A stretch of DNA of 64,000 bases. Source: Pseudomonadota bacterium. Its GTDB lineage: Bacteria > Pseudomonadota > Gammaproteobacteria > Steroidobacterales > Steroidobacteraceae. Under the pieces are notes generated by a model. The model saw only the letters and a list, made by a program, of their open reading frames with translations, did not search any database and was not told the DNA's origin. Positions 53,511 to 61,982 of this stretch are shown piece after piece. The position numbers and the translations under genes were made by a program. The stretch is taken from contig JANXOV010000073.1 of NCBI GenBank assembly GCA_025357635.1, positions 37,766 to 101,765 on the forward strand. Reading direction: 5' to 3'. How positions within the stretch are numbered: the stretch's first letter is position 1; each line of letters starts with the position of its first letter.

Positions 53511-54202
53511 GCCACCGCCTTGGCGCTCTGGCTGACCAGTTCGCCCTTGTCCAGATACAGCTGATGCGAGGCGTATTCCGCGGCCTTCGGATCATGGGTC
53601 ACCATGACGATGGTCTAGCCCTGCTCGCGATTCAAGCTTTGCAGCAGACCGAGGATTTCATCGGCAGTGGCACGATCCAGATCCCCGGTGGGCTCGTCGC
53701 ACACGAGCAAGGTGGGGTCGGAAACCAGGGCACGGGCAATGGCCACGCGCTGCGCCTGGCCACCGGACAGTTCGGTCGGCTTGTGCTTGGCCCGATCGCT
53801 CAAGCCCACGATGGCGAGCGCCGTCTGCACATTCTTCTTGCGCTGCGCAGCGGACAGCGAGGTGAGCAGCAGCGGCAGTTCGACATTGCGTTCGGCCGAC
53901 AGCTGCGGCAGCAGGTTGTAGAACTGGAACACGAATCCAACGTGCCGCGCGCGCCACTTGGCCAATTGCCCGCCGCTCAGGGAATCGATGCGTTCGCCCG
54001 CCACGCTGACCTCGCCGCCGGAGGCCGTGTCCAGACCGCCGATCAGGTTCAACAGCGTGGTCTTGCCGGAACCCGAAGGCCCCATCAGCGCCACGAAGTC
54101 GCCGGTCTCGATGTCCAGATTCAGTCCGTGCAGAACTTCCACGCTGTGCTTGCCCCGCGTGTAGCGCTTGACCACATTGCGCAGTGAAACGATGGCCGCC
54201 AT
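53507..54202 (-). pseudogene. ABC transporter ATP-binding protein interrupted by an in-frame TAG
   Basis: Residues 1-195 (54202-53618) form a LolD/MacB-type ATPase: Walker A GPSGSGKTTLL, Q-loop FQFYNLLPQ, signature [15 protein letters not shown], Walker [17 protein letters not shown] at 53617-53615 then stops the frame after LNREQG. The same frame continues as TIVMVTHDPKAAEYASHQLY ... GELVSQSAKAVA to a TGA at 53509-53507, overlapping the permease start exactly as an intact gene would. The truncated product lacks the catalytic H-loop His. It is one base change from AAG or CAG. Alternatives: sequencing error, recent mutation or suppressor read-through. Confidence 0.8.
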
Positions 54203-54206
54203 GAAT

Positions 54207-55439
54207 TTATTGCTCCTTGATGTTCACGCCGTCGGCCAGCTTGGAAAAATCCCCGACCGCGACCCGCTCGCCGGCCTTGAGTCCGGCAACGATCCGTCGG
54301 TTCGAGTCATCGCCGCCGGGCGCCAGTTTCACCGCGCGCCGTTCCACGGAATCGTTGCGCAAGACATAGACCACACCCGATTCTCCTTGCCCCTGAACGG
54401 CGGCGGCCGGCAGTTCGATCACGCCCGCCTCGCCGCTGCCGGCCGGCAGGGTCTGCTCCTGGCTAAGGAACGCCACCCGCGCACCCATGTCCGGCAGCAC
54501 ACGGGCATCGCGGCTCTTGAAGCCGATGCGCACCTTGACTGTGGCCTTGCTGCGATCGGCGGTGGGAATGATGGCGATGACATAGGCGGGAATCTGCCAA
54601 TCCGGATACGCGTTGAGCTTGATCGTAGCGGGCTGCCCGCCATGCACGCGTGCGATGAAGCTCTCGTTCACATCCACCTCGACTTCGAGGGAATCCATGT
54701 CGACGATGGTGCCGATGCCGGTGCGCGTGAAGCCGCCGCCCGCGGAAATCGGCGAGACGATCTCGCCGGGCTGCGCCGCCTTGACGGTGATGACGCCGGA
54801 GAACGGCGCGCGCACGATCGTATCGTCGAGATTGCGCCGCGCAGAATCCACACCGCGCTGCGCCACGTCCACGCTGCGCTGAGCCGTTACCAATTGTGCC
54901 CGCAGCCCATCCAGCGTGGTCTTGACGTTGTCCAGATCCGACTGACTGACGAAGTGCTGCGCAAACAATTCGTTCTTGCGATGGTAGTCGCGCTCGGCAT
55001 TGGCCAGATTGACGCTGACCTGATTGAGGCCGGCCTTGGAGTATTCATGCTGTGCGATCGACTGCTGAAGAGCGGCGCGGATGTTGCTGTCGTCCAGCCG
55101 GGCGACAATCGCATCCTTGTCCACCTGCTGGCCCTCCTCGATTAGCACCTCCATGACCTTGGCCGTGATTTTCGCCGAGACGGTGGCCTGACGCCGGGCC
55201 ACCACATAACCCGAAGCATCCAGCAGCGACGTCCCGGCACTCCCGCCATTGCCCGAAACTTGACGCGCCACCGCAACAGTTACCGGCACTGCATCGGATC
55301 GCAGGAAAAAAAATAGCAGCGCCGCAGCAACAAGTGTTGCCGCTGCAGCAGCGATCCACCAGGGCTTGCGTGAGGATTCCTCAGGCTCGGCGCTGCGGTC
55401 TATTTTCAGTTGCTTCAACAAGTCTGTTTTATCGTTCAC
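54207..55439 (-). CDS. Periplasmic adaptor (HlyD/MacA family) of the ABC exporter
   Basis: The product is 410 aa. A GTG at 55439 behind GAAGGG gives a short cytoplasmic start and a membrane anchor (WWIAAAAATLVAAALLFFFL). A split lipoyl domain (GYVVARRQATVSAKITAKV ... RAPFSGVITVKAAQPGEIV), a coiled coil (about residues 120-200) and the beta-barrel region follow. It would link the MacB-like permeases to an outer-membrane channel. It is the first gene of the operon, 4 nt before the ATPase. Confidence 0.87.
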   Translation of the reverse strand: MNDKTDLLKQLKIDRSAEPEESSRKPWWIAAAAATLVAAALLFFFLRSDAVPVTVAVARQVSGNGGSAGTSLLDASGYVVARRQATVSAKITAKVMEVLIEEGQQVDKDAIVARLDDSNIRAALQQSIAQHEYSKAGLNQVSVNLANAERDYHRKNELFAQHFVSQSDLDNVKTTLDGLRAQLVTAQRSVDVAQRGVDSARRNLDDTIVRAPFSGVITVKAAQPGEIVSPISAGGGFTRTGIGTIVDMDSLEVEVDVNESFIARVHGGQPATIKLNAYPDWQIPAYVIAIIPTADRSKATVKVRIGFKSRDARVLPDMGARVAFLSQEQTLPAGSGEAGVIELPAAAVQGQGESGVVYVLRNDSVERRAVKLAPGGDDSNRRIVAGLKAGERVAVGDFSKLADGVNIKEQ

Positions 55440-55478
55440 ACGCCCTTCAAAAATGAATGAAAAACCCGCCCAAACCGA

Positions 55479-55507
55479 TTGCAAAACCGGTATTCCAAGC
55501 CTACTTT
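55479..55507 (+). promoter_or_regulatory. Possible promoter of the small RNA
   Basis: TTGCAA (55479-55484) and TACTTT (55502-55507) are spaced 17 bp and would start transcription near 55515. Both boxes are only moderate matches, and CATATG at 55512-55517 is an alternative -10. Confidence 0.3.
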
Positions 55508-55514
55508 ATGACAT

Positions 55515-55695
55515 ATGCGTTGAGGACGGCCGGCACACAAAGAGTTGAACTTTTGCCGACCGTCCCCATCTAACTTTTTGAGCGGCTAGGACGCTCCCCG
55601 CTCTTCTCCCTGAGCGGGCGAAGACCCGGTTGTCATCCCCATGCCGGGTTGGTCTGCCCCGGTGGCTGCGCAAGCACCCATCGGGGCTTTTTTTT
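55515..55695 (+). ncRNA. Structured small RNA in the polA-engB interval (Spot 42/ErsA position)
   Basis: No protein frame fits this spacer, but the plus strand folds into four hairpins in a row. These are an 11-bp stem with one mismatch (55524-55534 with 55555-55565), CCCGCTC/GAGCGGG (55597-55603 with 55612-55618), ACCCGG/CCGGGT (55624-55629 with 55644-55649), and a terminator stem followed by eight T. In E. coli, Spot 42 lies between polA and engB, reads with polA and faces engB; Pseudomonas ErsA has the same position. Orientation and place match here. The 5' end is approximate, and I cannot say it is homologous in sequence. Confidence 0.65.
55656..55695 (+). terminator. Rho-independent terminator of the small RNA
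   Basis: GCCCCG (55656-55661) pairs with CGGGGC (55682-55687), extended by an inner GGTG/CACC stem, and is followed directly by T8 (55688-55695). It is oriented for plus-strand transcription, where no protein gene lies just upstream. Confidence 0.85.
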
Positions 55696-55708
55696 CGCTC
55701 CATTCGTT

Positions 55709-56299
55709 TCACGGCTCCGCCAGCCAGCCAGTCACGACGGCACGTGCCTCATCGATTCCTTGTTTGGCGTGCGCCGAGAAAAGCTGCACGGTCACGGCTG
55801 CGTCCGCACAAGCCGCACGCGTTTCTTTGAGCACGCGCGCGCACTGCGCGCGATTCAACTTGTCAGACTTGGTCAGCAGAACGTGCGCGGCGCGGTCACG
55901 CGCCAGGATCCATTCCAGCATCGCCGCGTCCTCCTGGCCCAGACCCCTGCGGCTGTCGACGATCAGAATCAGCCCCACCAGAGACTCGCGCACATTAAAG
56001 TAATGCTGCATGAGTTCGAGCCATTTGCGCCGCACGGATTCAGGCACCTTGGCAAATCCATACCCGGGCAGATCCACGAGGCGCGTATCGGGCGCAGCTT
56101 CGAAAAAATTGATCAGCTGCGTGCGGCCCGGCGTGCGGCTGACGCGGGCCAGCGCATGCCGGCCGGCAATGGCGTTCAGCGCGCTCGACTTCCCGGCGTT
56201 CGACCGCCCCGCGAATGCGACTTCACGGCCACGGTCGGCAACCAGCTGATTGCTGGCGGCTGCGCTGGTGAGAAATCGAATCGGTGGGAATGCTGCCAT
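55709..56299 (-). CDS. engB: Ribosome-biogenesis GTP-binding protein EngB (YihA/YsxC)
   Basis: The product is 196 aa. G1 GRSNAGKSSALN, G3 DLPGYGFAKVP, G4 TKSDKLN and G5-like FSAHAKQGID are in order. The stretch SRTPGRTQLINFFE is the EngB switch I region. The start ATG at 56299 gives MAAFPPIRFLTSAAA, as in homologues. It is essential in many bacteria for 50S assembly. It is divergent from cytochrome c4 and converges with the small RNA. Confidence 0.93.
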   Translation of the reverse strand: MAAFPPIRFLTSAAASNQLVADRGREVAFAGRSNAGKSSALNAIAGRHALARVSRTPGRTQLINFFEAAPDTRLVDLPGYGFAKVPESVRRKWLELMQHYFNVRESLVGLILIVDSRRGLGQEDAAMLEWILARDRAAHVLLTKSDKLNRAQCARVLKETRAACADAAVTVQLFSAHAKQGIDEARAVVTGWLAEP

Positions 56300-56384
56300 A
56301 GGGCCATAAACTAGAGCTGGTTCAAGGCCGTAGTGTACAATTTCGGCTCCCATGGCGTTCGGACAAGAGCGGAGTATTGCGCGG

Positions 56385-56996
56385 ATGACGAAGCGGAGCT
56401 GGGTTCTGGCAGCGGTATTGTGTGGCTCGACGGCCAGTGTGGCGGCGTGGTCCGCCGGCAATGCGGAGCAAGGCGCGGCCAAATCGGCGGTTTGCGCCGC
56501 CTGCCATGGAGCCAACGGCAACAGCGTGAACCCCGAATGGCCCAGCCTTGCCGGCCTGGGGCAAGACTACATCGCCGCTCAGTTGGCCAATTTCAAGGAA
56601 GGCAAGCGCGCCAATCCGATCATGATGCCCAATGCCATGGCCTTGAGCGCGGATGACATGGCGGACCTTGCCGCGTATTTCAGCAGCCAGCGCAACACCG
56701 GCCTGGAGGCCGACCCCGCTTACTGGCAGGCCGGCCAGAAGCTGTTCCGCGCCGGAGACAACGCGCGGGGCATTCCGGCCTGCATGGCCTGTCATGGCCC
56801 GGCCGGCCGCGGCAATGAGGCGGCAAAATTTCCGGCACTCAGCGGCCAGCATGCGGTCTATACCATCAAGCAGCTGCAGGACTATGCCTCCGGAGCGCGA
56901 TTGACGGGACCGAATAACATCATGCAGACCATTTCCAAAAAACTGTCAGCCGACGACATGCGCAACGTCGCCTCCTATTTGCAAGGAATCCGCTAA
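56385..56996 (+). CDS. Dihaem cytochrome c4
   Basis: The product is 203 aa. A signal peptide (WVLAAVLCGSTASVAAWSA) and two cytochrome c domains with CAACH and CMACH, each followed by a distal Met region (MMPNAMAL and NIMQTISKKL), define the c4 family. It is a periplasmic electron carrier to cbb3 or aa3 oxidases. The ATG at 56385 gives a clean signal peptide; an ATG at 56352 adds 11 residues. The engB / c4 / dsbA order is common in pseudomonads. Confidence 0.91.
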   Translation: MTKRSWVLAAVLCGSTASVAAWSAGNAEQGAAKSAVCAACHGANGNSVNPEWPSLAGLGQDYIAAQLANFKEGKRANPIMMPNAMALSADDMADLAAYFSSQRNTGLEADPAYWQAGQKLFRAGDNARGIPACMACHGPAGRGNEAAKFPALSGQHAVYTIKQLQDYASGARLTGPNNIMQTISKKLSADDMRNVASYLQGIR

Positions 56997-57872
56997 ATGT
57001 TCATCCGCCGCCTGTGTGCGTTGGGCCTGAGCGTCGCCTTCCTGGCCGCCTGTGCCAAGCAAGAACCCGTCAGTACGCCGGCGCCCGCGGCTCCCGCGGG
57101 CGAAACGCCGGCGAGCAATGCGCCGACCGGCACTGAACAGAGCGAAAAATCCGCGCCGGCCACGCGCTCGGCGCGCGTCAATGAGGATGGCTCCGAGACC
57201 ATCGAAGAGAACACCGGCGACACCGGCGCGCACAACCCCTTGCTGGCGGCGGTCGCCAGCGCATCCGCCTCCACCACGGCGCCAACCTCGCAGTACAAAG
57301 AGGGCGTGAATTACACGCGGCTGGTTCCCGCCCAGCCCACCTCCGCAGGTCCCGACCAGGTCGAGGTGCTCGAAGTCTTCTGGTACGGCTGTTCGCACTG
57401 CTACGCGCTTGATCCGCTGGTGGAAGCGTGGCGCAAGCACAAGGCCAGCTACATCAAGTTTTCCCGCGTGCCGGTCATGTGGGACAACGATGTGCACCGC
57501 TCGCATGCGCGTCTGTTCTACACCTTGGAAGACCTGGGCAGGCTGGAACAGCTGCACTCGCTCGTTTTCAAGGAAATCCACGTCAACGGCAACATGCTGG
57601 TGACGCAGGACCCGGCCGAGTCCGAACAGAAGCAGCGCGAGTTCCTGAAGAAATTCGACGTGTCGGACGATCAGTTCAAAAAGTCCTACCGCTCATTCAA
57701 TGTCGAGACCAACCTGCAGCGCGCGGAACAGCTCACGCTGCGCTACGGCATCACCGGCGTGCCGATGTTCGTCGTCAACGGCAAATACGTCGCCGACGTC
57801 GGCATGGCCGGCGGCGCGGACAAGATCCTGCCCATGATCGACACGCTCGCCGCGCAAGAACACAAACACTAG
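56997..57872 (+). CDS. dsbA: DsbA-family thiol:disulfide oxidoreductase, lipoprotein form
   Basis: The product is 291 aa. A lipobox (GLSVAFLAAC) suggests lipid anchoring. Then follows a Pro/Ala/Glu-rich linker of about 75 residues, and a DsbA thioredoxin domain with active site CSHC (in FWYGCSHCYALDP) and cis-Pro in TGVPMFV. Standard DsbA is about 210 aa, soluble, with CPHC. The ATG follows the c4 stop immediately. It may oxidise periplasmic or outer-membrane thiols; CSHC changes the redox potential. Confidence 0.87.
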   Translation: MFIRRLCALGLSVAFLAACAKQEPVSTPAPAAPAGETPASNAPTGTEQSEKSAPATRSARVNEDGSETIEENTGDTGAHNPLLAAVASASASTTAPTSQYKEGVNYTRLVPAQPTSAGPDQVEVLEVFWYGCSHCYALDPLVEAWRKHKASYIKFSRVPVMWDNDVHRSHARLFYTLEDLGRLEQLHSLVFKEIHVNGNMLVTQDPAESEQKQREFLKKFDVSDDQFKKSYRSFNVETNLQRAEQLTLRYGITGVPMFVVNGKYVADVGMAGGADKILPMIDTLAAQEHKH

Positions 57873-57896
57873 CAGCGCCGCGGCAGGTACGCGGCC

Positions 57897-58874
57897 ATGC
57901 TCACACTCTTCACCGCCGGACCCCACGGGCTGCAGCATGGCCATGCGCAGTCGGTCGCCGGGGTCATAGACGAGAAGATCCTCTGGATCGATCTGCTGGA
58001 GCCGACGCCGGTAGAGGAAAAGGCGGTCGAACTATCGCTGAAGATCGACGTCCCCACGCGCGAGGAAATGAGCGAGCTGGAAGCATCCGCGCGCTTGTAC
58101 GAGGAAAACGACTGGCTGTTCATGACCGCCACGCTGGTCACCAAGCTGGACACGGCCACGCCGCAGAATTCACAGGTGACCTTCATGCTGGGCAAGAATC
58201 GCCTGGTCACGAACCGTTATGCCGACCCTGTGCCATTCCGCCGCTTCATCGCCTACGCCGAAACGCACCCGGCCACGTGCGCATCGCCGGCAACCCTGTT
58301 GACCGGCTTGCTGGAATCCATCGTCGACCGGCTGGCGGAGTCGCTCGAGAAGATCGGCATCAATCTGGATGCGGTCTCCACCGACATTTTCACGCCGCAT
58401 CTGCGCAGAACCGCCGGCCGCCGCGACTTCAACCTCATTCTGGACCGCGTCGGATCCAGCGGCGACGTCATCTCCAAGGCCCGCGAAAGCCTGGTGAGTC
58501 TGGGACGGCTGCTGGCCTTCCTGCAGCAGTCGACCGTGGTCACGCTGCCGCAGGAGCAGCGCAACCGCTGCCGCACCATTTCACGCGACGTGCTGTCCTT
58601 GAGCGATCACGCGTCGTTTCTCGCCAACAAGGTCACCTTCCTGCTCGATGCCACGCTCGGCATGATCAACATCGAGCAGAACAATATTTTGAAAATTTTC
58701 TCGGTGGTCACGGTGTTCATGCTGCCTCCCTCGCTCATCGCCGGCATCTTCGGCATGAACTTTCACATGATGCCGCTGCTGCAGCAAGCCGAGGGCTTCT
58801 GGATCACGGGCGGGCTGATGCTGGCCTCTATGCTGGTGCCGTACTTTTACTTCCGGCATCGGGGCTGGCTGTAG
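57897..58874 (+). CDS. corA: CorA-family divalent cation transporter
   Basis: The product is 325 aa. A cytoplasmic alpha/beta domain and a long helix lead to two C-terminal transmembrane helices; the first ends in the selectivity motif GMN (IAGIFGMNFHMMP). This is the MgtC-independent CorA Mg2+/Co2+ channel. Its last 47 bases overlap the 3' end of the converging KAS III gene. It follows dsbA by 24 nt. Confidence 0.9.
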   Translation: MLTLFTAGPHGLQHGHAQSVAGVIDEKILWIDLLEPTPVEEKAVELSLKIDVPTREEMSELEASARLYEENDWLFMTATLVTKLDTATPQNSQVTFMLGKNRLVTNRYADPVPFRRFIAYAETHPATCASPATLLTGLLESIVDRLAESLEKIGINLDAVSTDIFTPHLRRTAGRRDFNLILDRVGSSGDVISKARESLVSLGRLLAFLQQSTVVTLPQEQRNRCRTISRDVLSLSDHASFLANKVTFLLDATLGMINIEQNNILKIFSVVTVFMLPPSLIAGIFGMNFHMMPLLQQAEGFWITGGLMLASMLVPYFYFRHRGWL

Positions 58875-59994
58875 AGAGGGTCTCCGAGAACCGGATCGTT
58901 TCAAACCGCCGCACCGCCGCCTCGCCTTCTTGCTTCAGCGCACGGATCTCATTGACCATCTGCAATGCTGACTTGGTGCACCGGGGCAGCTCGGCAGTAC
59001 TGGCGCGCAGCGGCGTCACCCGATCGCCCCAGCGGATCAAATGAGCCGACATGGTCAGACCGCCGCCGAAAGCCGGCATCAGCACCAGACATCCAGGCTT
59101 CACCCGCCCTTCTTCCACCGCCTCCACCAGCGCCACCGGCGTTGTCGCGGCGCTCATGTTGCCGTATTTGTGGATGTTCAAAAACACCTTGTCCATCGTG
59201 GCGCCGGCGCGCTTGGCGACGGATTCGATGATGCGCAGGTTTGCCTGATGCGGCACGATGACTTCGATGTCCTGCATCGTCACCCCGGCGCGCCGCATGA
59301 CATCCAGGCTGGCTTCGCTCATGCCGTGCACCGCCTTGCGGAAAATCTCCTGCCCGTCGAAGTCCCAGCGCGTCAGCCCATATTGCACGCCGAGGTTGGC
59401 GTACACCGTGCCCATGCCGCGCACGCGCAGGATCTGGCGCGAGTCCGCGTAACATTGAAGCTTCTCGGCGATGACGCCCGACTCCACCTCGCTGCTCTTC
59501 AGCACCACCGCAGCCGCGCCGTCACCGAACAGCACTGCGACATTGCGGTTCTCCCAATCCATGTAGCGCGAGATCAGCTCGACACCGATGACCAGCGCAT
59601 TGCGCGCGATGCCGGTCTTGATCATCGAGGTGGCGACGGAAAGCCCGTACATGAAGCTGGTGCAGGCGGTGTTCACGTCGAACGACGCGGCGCGCGACGC
59701 GCCGATGCGCTGCTGCACGGCCGAAGCGCAGTTGGGCACCGCTTCATCGTTGCTGCAGCTGCCGTACACGATGAGATCGATGTCCTGACCGTCCATGCCA
59801 GCGCAATCCAGGGCGCGCTGCGCGGCGGTGATCGCAAGTTCAATTCCCGGCACGTGCGATACGCGCCGTTCCTTCATTCCCGTGCGGGCGGTGATCCATT
59901 CGTCATCCGTCGGCAGAAATGTGGACAGATCCTGATTCGTGAGAATCGCAGGCGGCAGGCATTTCCCCCAGCCGGCAATGGCAGCATGATTCAC
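58828..59994 (-). CDS. Beta-ketoacyl-ACP synthase III (FabH-like)
   Basis: The product is 388 aa, a thiolase-fold enzyme. Cys in FDVNTACTSFMYGL, His in VPHQANLRIIES and Asn in IHKYGNMSAATTP make the Cys-His-Asn triad. FGDGAAAVVL is also typical. A C-terminal tail of about 45 residues (from LRASTAELPRCTK onward) extends past the usual FabH end (about 320-330 aa) and crosses into the corA gene region. It could serve fatty-acid initiation or a specialised acyl condensation. Confidence 0.86.
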   Translation of the reverse strand: MNHAAIAGWGKCLPPAILTNQDLSTFLPTDDEWITARTGMKERRVSHVPGIELAITAAQRALDCAGMDGQDIDLIVYGSCSNDEAVPNCASAVQQRIGASRAASFDVNTACTSFMYGLSVATSMIKTGIARNALVIGVELISRYMDWENRNVAVLFGDGAAAVVLKSSEVESGVIAEKLQCYADSRQILRVRGMGTVYANLGVQYGLTRWDFDGQEIFRKAVHGMSEASLDVMRRAGVTMQDIEVIVPHQANLRIIESVAKRAGATMDKVFLNIHKYGNMSAATTPVALVEAVEEGRVKPGCLVLMPAFGGGLTMSAHLIRWGDRVTPLRASTAELPRCTKSALQMVNEIRALKQEGEAAVRRFETIRFSETLSTASPDAGSKSTAPA

Positions 59995-60161
59995 GTCATT
60001 CCCCTCTCAGAGATCATTGTGTCGCGCATTGTCCCGAAAAAAAGCCGCCAAGGGCAGTGCCGGCGCAAAATCAGCTCACCGCGCAGGTATTGGCGGGGTC
60101 TCTTTGAGAATAAACTACGGGTACCAGGCGGATTCTTAAGCCATGCGTAAGGAACACTGAA

Positions 60162-61079
60162 GTGTCTGCATTTGACCGGTTGCCGCTGAATTCGCTGCGG
60201 GTTTTCGAGGCGGTGGCGACAGCGCTGAGTTTTTCCGAAGCCGCCGAGGCGCTAAGCGTGACGCCCGCCGCGGTCAGCATGCAGATCAAGTCGCTCGAAG
60301 ACTACCTGCAAGTGGCGCTGTTCCGCCGCAACGCGCGCTCGATCGAACTCACCGCCGAAGGCGCGGCGCTGCTGCCGAGCGTTCGCATCGCTTTGGATGA
60401 GCTGCGGCGCGCCGTTCAGCGCCTGCGGGCCGACCGCAGCATCGGGCCGTTGAACGTGTCGATGCTCGCCTCGTTCCTGCAGCGCTGGTTCGTGGCGCGA
60501 CTGCCCGGATTTTCGCAAGCATGCCCGGACATCGATCTGCGCATCCACACCGCCGGTGAGTTGGTGGATTTCACGGCCTCGGATTTTCATGCGGCCATCC
60601 GCTATGGCAAGGGCGGATGGGCGGGACTGCATTCGCAGAAGTTGTTCGACGACTGGCTGATGCCGGTGGGCAGTCCGGCACTGCTGAGCAGACTCGGCAC
60701 GCTGGACAGTGCGCAGGATCTGTCGCGCTACACCCTGCTGCATTCGGACAGCGAGCCGTGGAGTCTGTGGACACGCAACGATGCTGCGTCGGAGTCCGCC
60801 GAACGCGGCGTCGCGCTCGATGATTCCGCCGCCATCTTAAGCGCCGCCGAACACGGCCAGGGTCTGGCGTTGGCGCGCTGGAGTCTGGTGGCTCACGACA
60901 TCCAGACGGGGCGTCTGGTGGCGCTCAGCCGCCGCTGGGTGCCCCATACCCGCGGCTATTTTTTCGTCTGCCCCGAAAACTATTTGGCATTGCCCAAGGT
61001 TCGCAGCTTCCGCGACTGGCTGATGGGCGAGGCGAAGCGCTTTGTCTCGCCGCACGTTGCGCTGGGGTCCGGCGGCTGA
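60162..61079 (+). CDS. LysR-family regulator, GcvA-like
   Basis: The product is 305 aa from a GTG start preceded by TAAGGA. The N-terminus LPLNSLRVFEAVATALSFSE and SVTPAAVSMQIKSLEDYL is the GcvA/AmpR-type winged HTH. The effector domain includes DLRIHTAGELVDF and DFHAAIRYGKGGW, as in that group. No obvious target is adjacent; the divergent KAS III gene shares its 167-bp upstream region. Confidence 0.88.
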   Translation: MSAFDRLPLNSLRVFEAVATALSFSEAAEALSVTPAAVSMQIKSLEDYLQVALFRRNARSIELTAEGAALLPSVRIALDELRRAVQRLRADRSIGPLNVSMLASFLQRWFVARLPGFSQACPDIDLRIHTAGELVDFTASDFHAAIRYGKGGWAGLHSQKLFDDWLMPVGSPALLSRLGTLDSAQDLSRYTLLHSDSEPWSLWTRNDAASESAERGVALDDSAAILSAAEHGQGLALARWSLVAHDIQTGRLVALSRRWVPHTRGYFFVCPENYLALPKVRSFRDWLMGEAKRFVSPHVALGSGG

Positions 61080-61256
61080 CCCGCGCAGGCGTGACCTGCG
61101 TCGCATTTGCTCCCAATGCCACGCGGCCTCCGGCCGCAGTCCGTGTCAACCGCGCAGCCGCGACCGCGTTCTCATAACCATGGATGCGCACAGGGTAACT
61201 TACACCTCGCACGGTCGGGTTTGGTCTTCAACTTTAGCCCTTGGGAGCCTTTCAAT

Positions 61257-61829
61257 ATGAGCAACGCAATCAAACTGGGTCTGATCATCGGTGTTTTCTC
61301 CTCCGGCGCCGCCTTCGCAGCCGATGGCGCGGGCACGGTGCAGCGCGATGTCAATCAGCAGCAGCGCATCGAGAGCGGCTTGCAGAGCGGCGCGCTCAAT
61401 ACGCGAGAGGCTGCGCGTCTGGAGCACCAGGAAGCGGCGGTGGATCATCTGCAGGCCAAGGCGCTCAAGGACGGCGATGTGACGCCGGCCGAGCGAGCCA
61501 GACTGACGGCGGCGCAGAACCAGGTGAGCCGTGACATCTTCCACGAAAAGCATGATGCCCAGACCGGCAATCCGGACTCCGCGTCTTCGCAGCGCATGCA
61601 GGCCGATGTGCAGCGCAATGTGAATCAGGAGGCTCGCATCGAACAAGGTCTTCGCTCGGGAAGTCTGGATGGCAAGGAGGCCGCACACCTGGAGCGCGGG
61701 CAGGCGCATGTGGATCGCAAGGAGGCACGCGCCGGCGCGGACGGCCGGGTGGGTCCTTACGAGCAGCACAGCATTCAACGCACCGAGAGTCGTCAGAGCC
61801 GCAACATTTTCCGCAAGAAACACAACTGA
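61257..61829 (+). CDS. Periplasmic protein of two tandem repeats
   Basis: The product is 190 aa. A signal peptide (LIIGVFSSGAAFA) is followed by two copies of a roughly 72-residue unit. Copy 1 starts QRDVNQQQRIESGLQSGAL and ends SRDIFHEKHD; copy 2 starts QRNVNQEARIEQGLRSGSL and ends SRNIFRKKHN. Each copy has a helix-turn region with an EF-hand-like loop fragment (KDGDVTPAE and ADGRVGPYE). GGGAG precedes the ATG at 61257. The function is unknown; calcium or DNA binding are untested ideas. A strong terminator follows. Confidence 0.78.
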   Translation: MSNAIKLGLIIGVFSSGAAFAADGAGTVQRDVNQQQRIESGLQSGALNTREAARLEHQEAAVDHLQAKALKDGDVTPAERARLTAAQNQVSRDIFHEKHDAQTGNPDSASSQRMQADVQRNVNQEARIEQGLRSGSLDGKEAAHLERGQAHVDRKEARAGADGRVGPYEQHSIQRTESRQSRNIFRKKHN

Positions 61830-61860
61830 GCGCGGCGGTTTGCGCCGCCGGTCATGCCAG

Positions 61861-61890
61861 GCTCCCGCTTCACGGCGGGAGCTTTTTTTT
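61861..61890 (+). terminator. Rho-independent terminator
   Basis: GCTCCCGC (61861-61868) pairs with GCGGGAGC (61875-61882), with a TTCACG loop and a T8 tract (61883-61890), ending the repeat-protein transcript. Confidence 0.92.
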
Positions 61891-61982
61891 GCGTGCCGAT
61901 TGTTCCTACTGCACGGGCGCGTGATCTACACTCGATGCTGCGAAAAGATGCACGGAAATCCACGAAGTCGGCGGGCACAGCG

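Noticed and set aside
55524..55565. First hairpin of the small RNA as a terminator for the ABC operon or engB
   Set aside because: No T-tract follows on the minus strand, and the ABC operon reads away from it.
57428..59044. 538-codon plus-strand open frame over dsbA and corA
   Set aside because: Out-of-frame shadow, Arg/Ala/Gly-rich; both real genes have complete catalytic or selectivity motifs.
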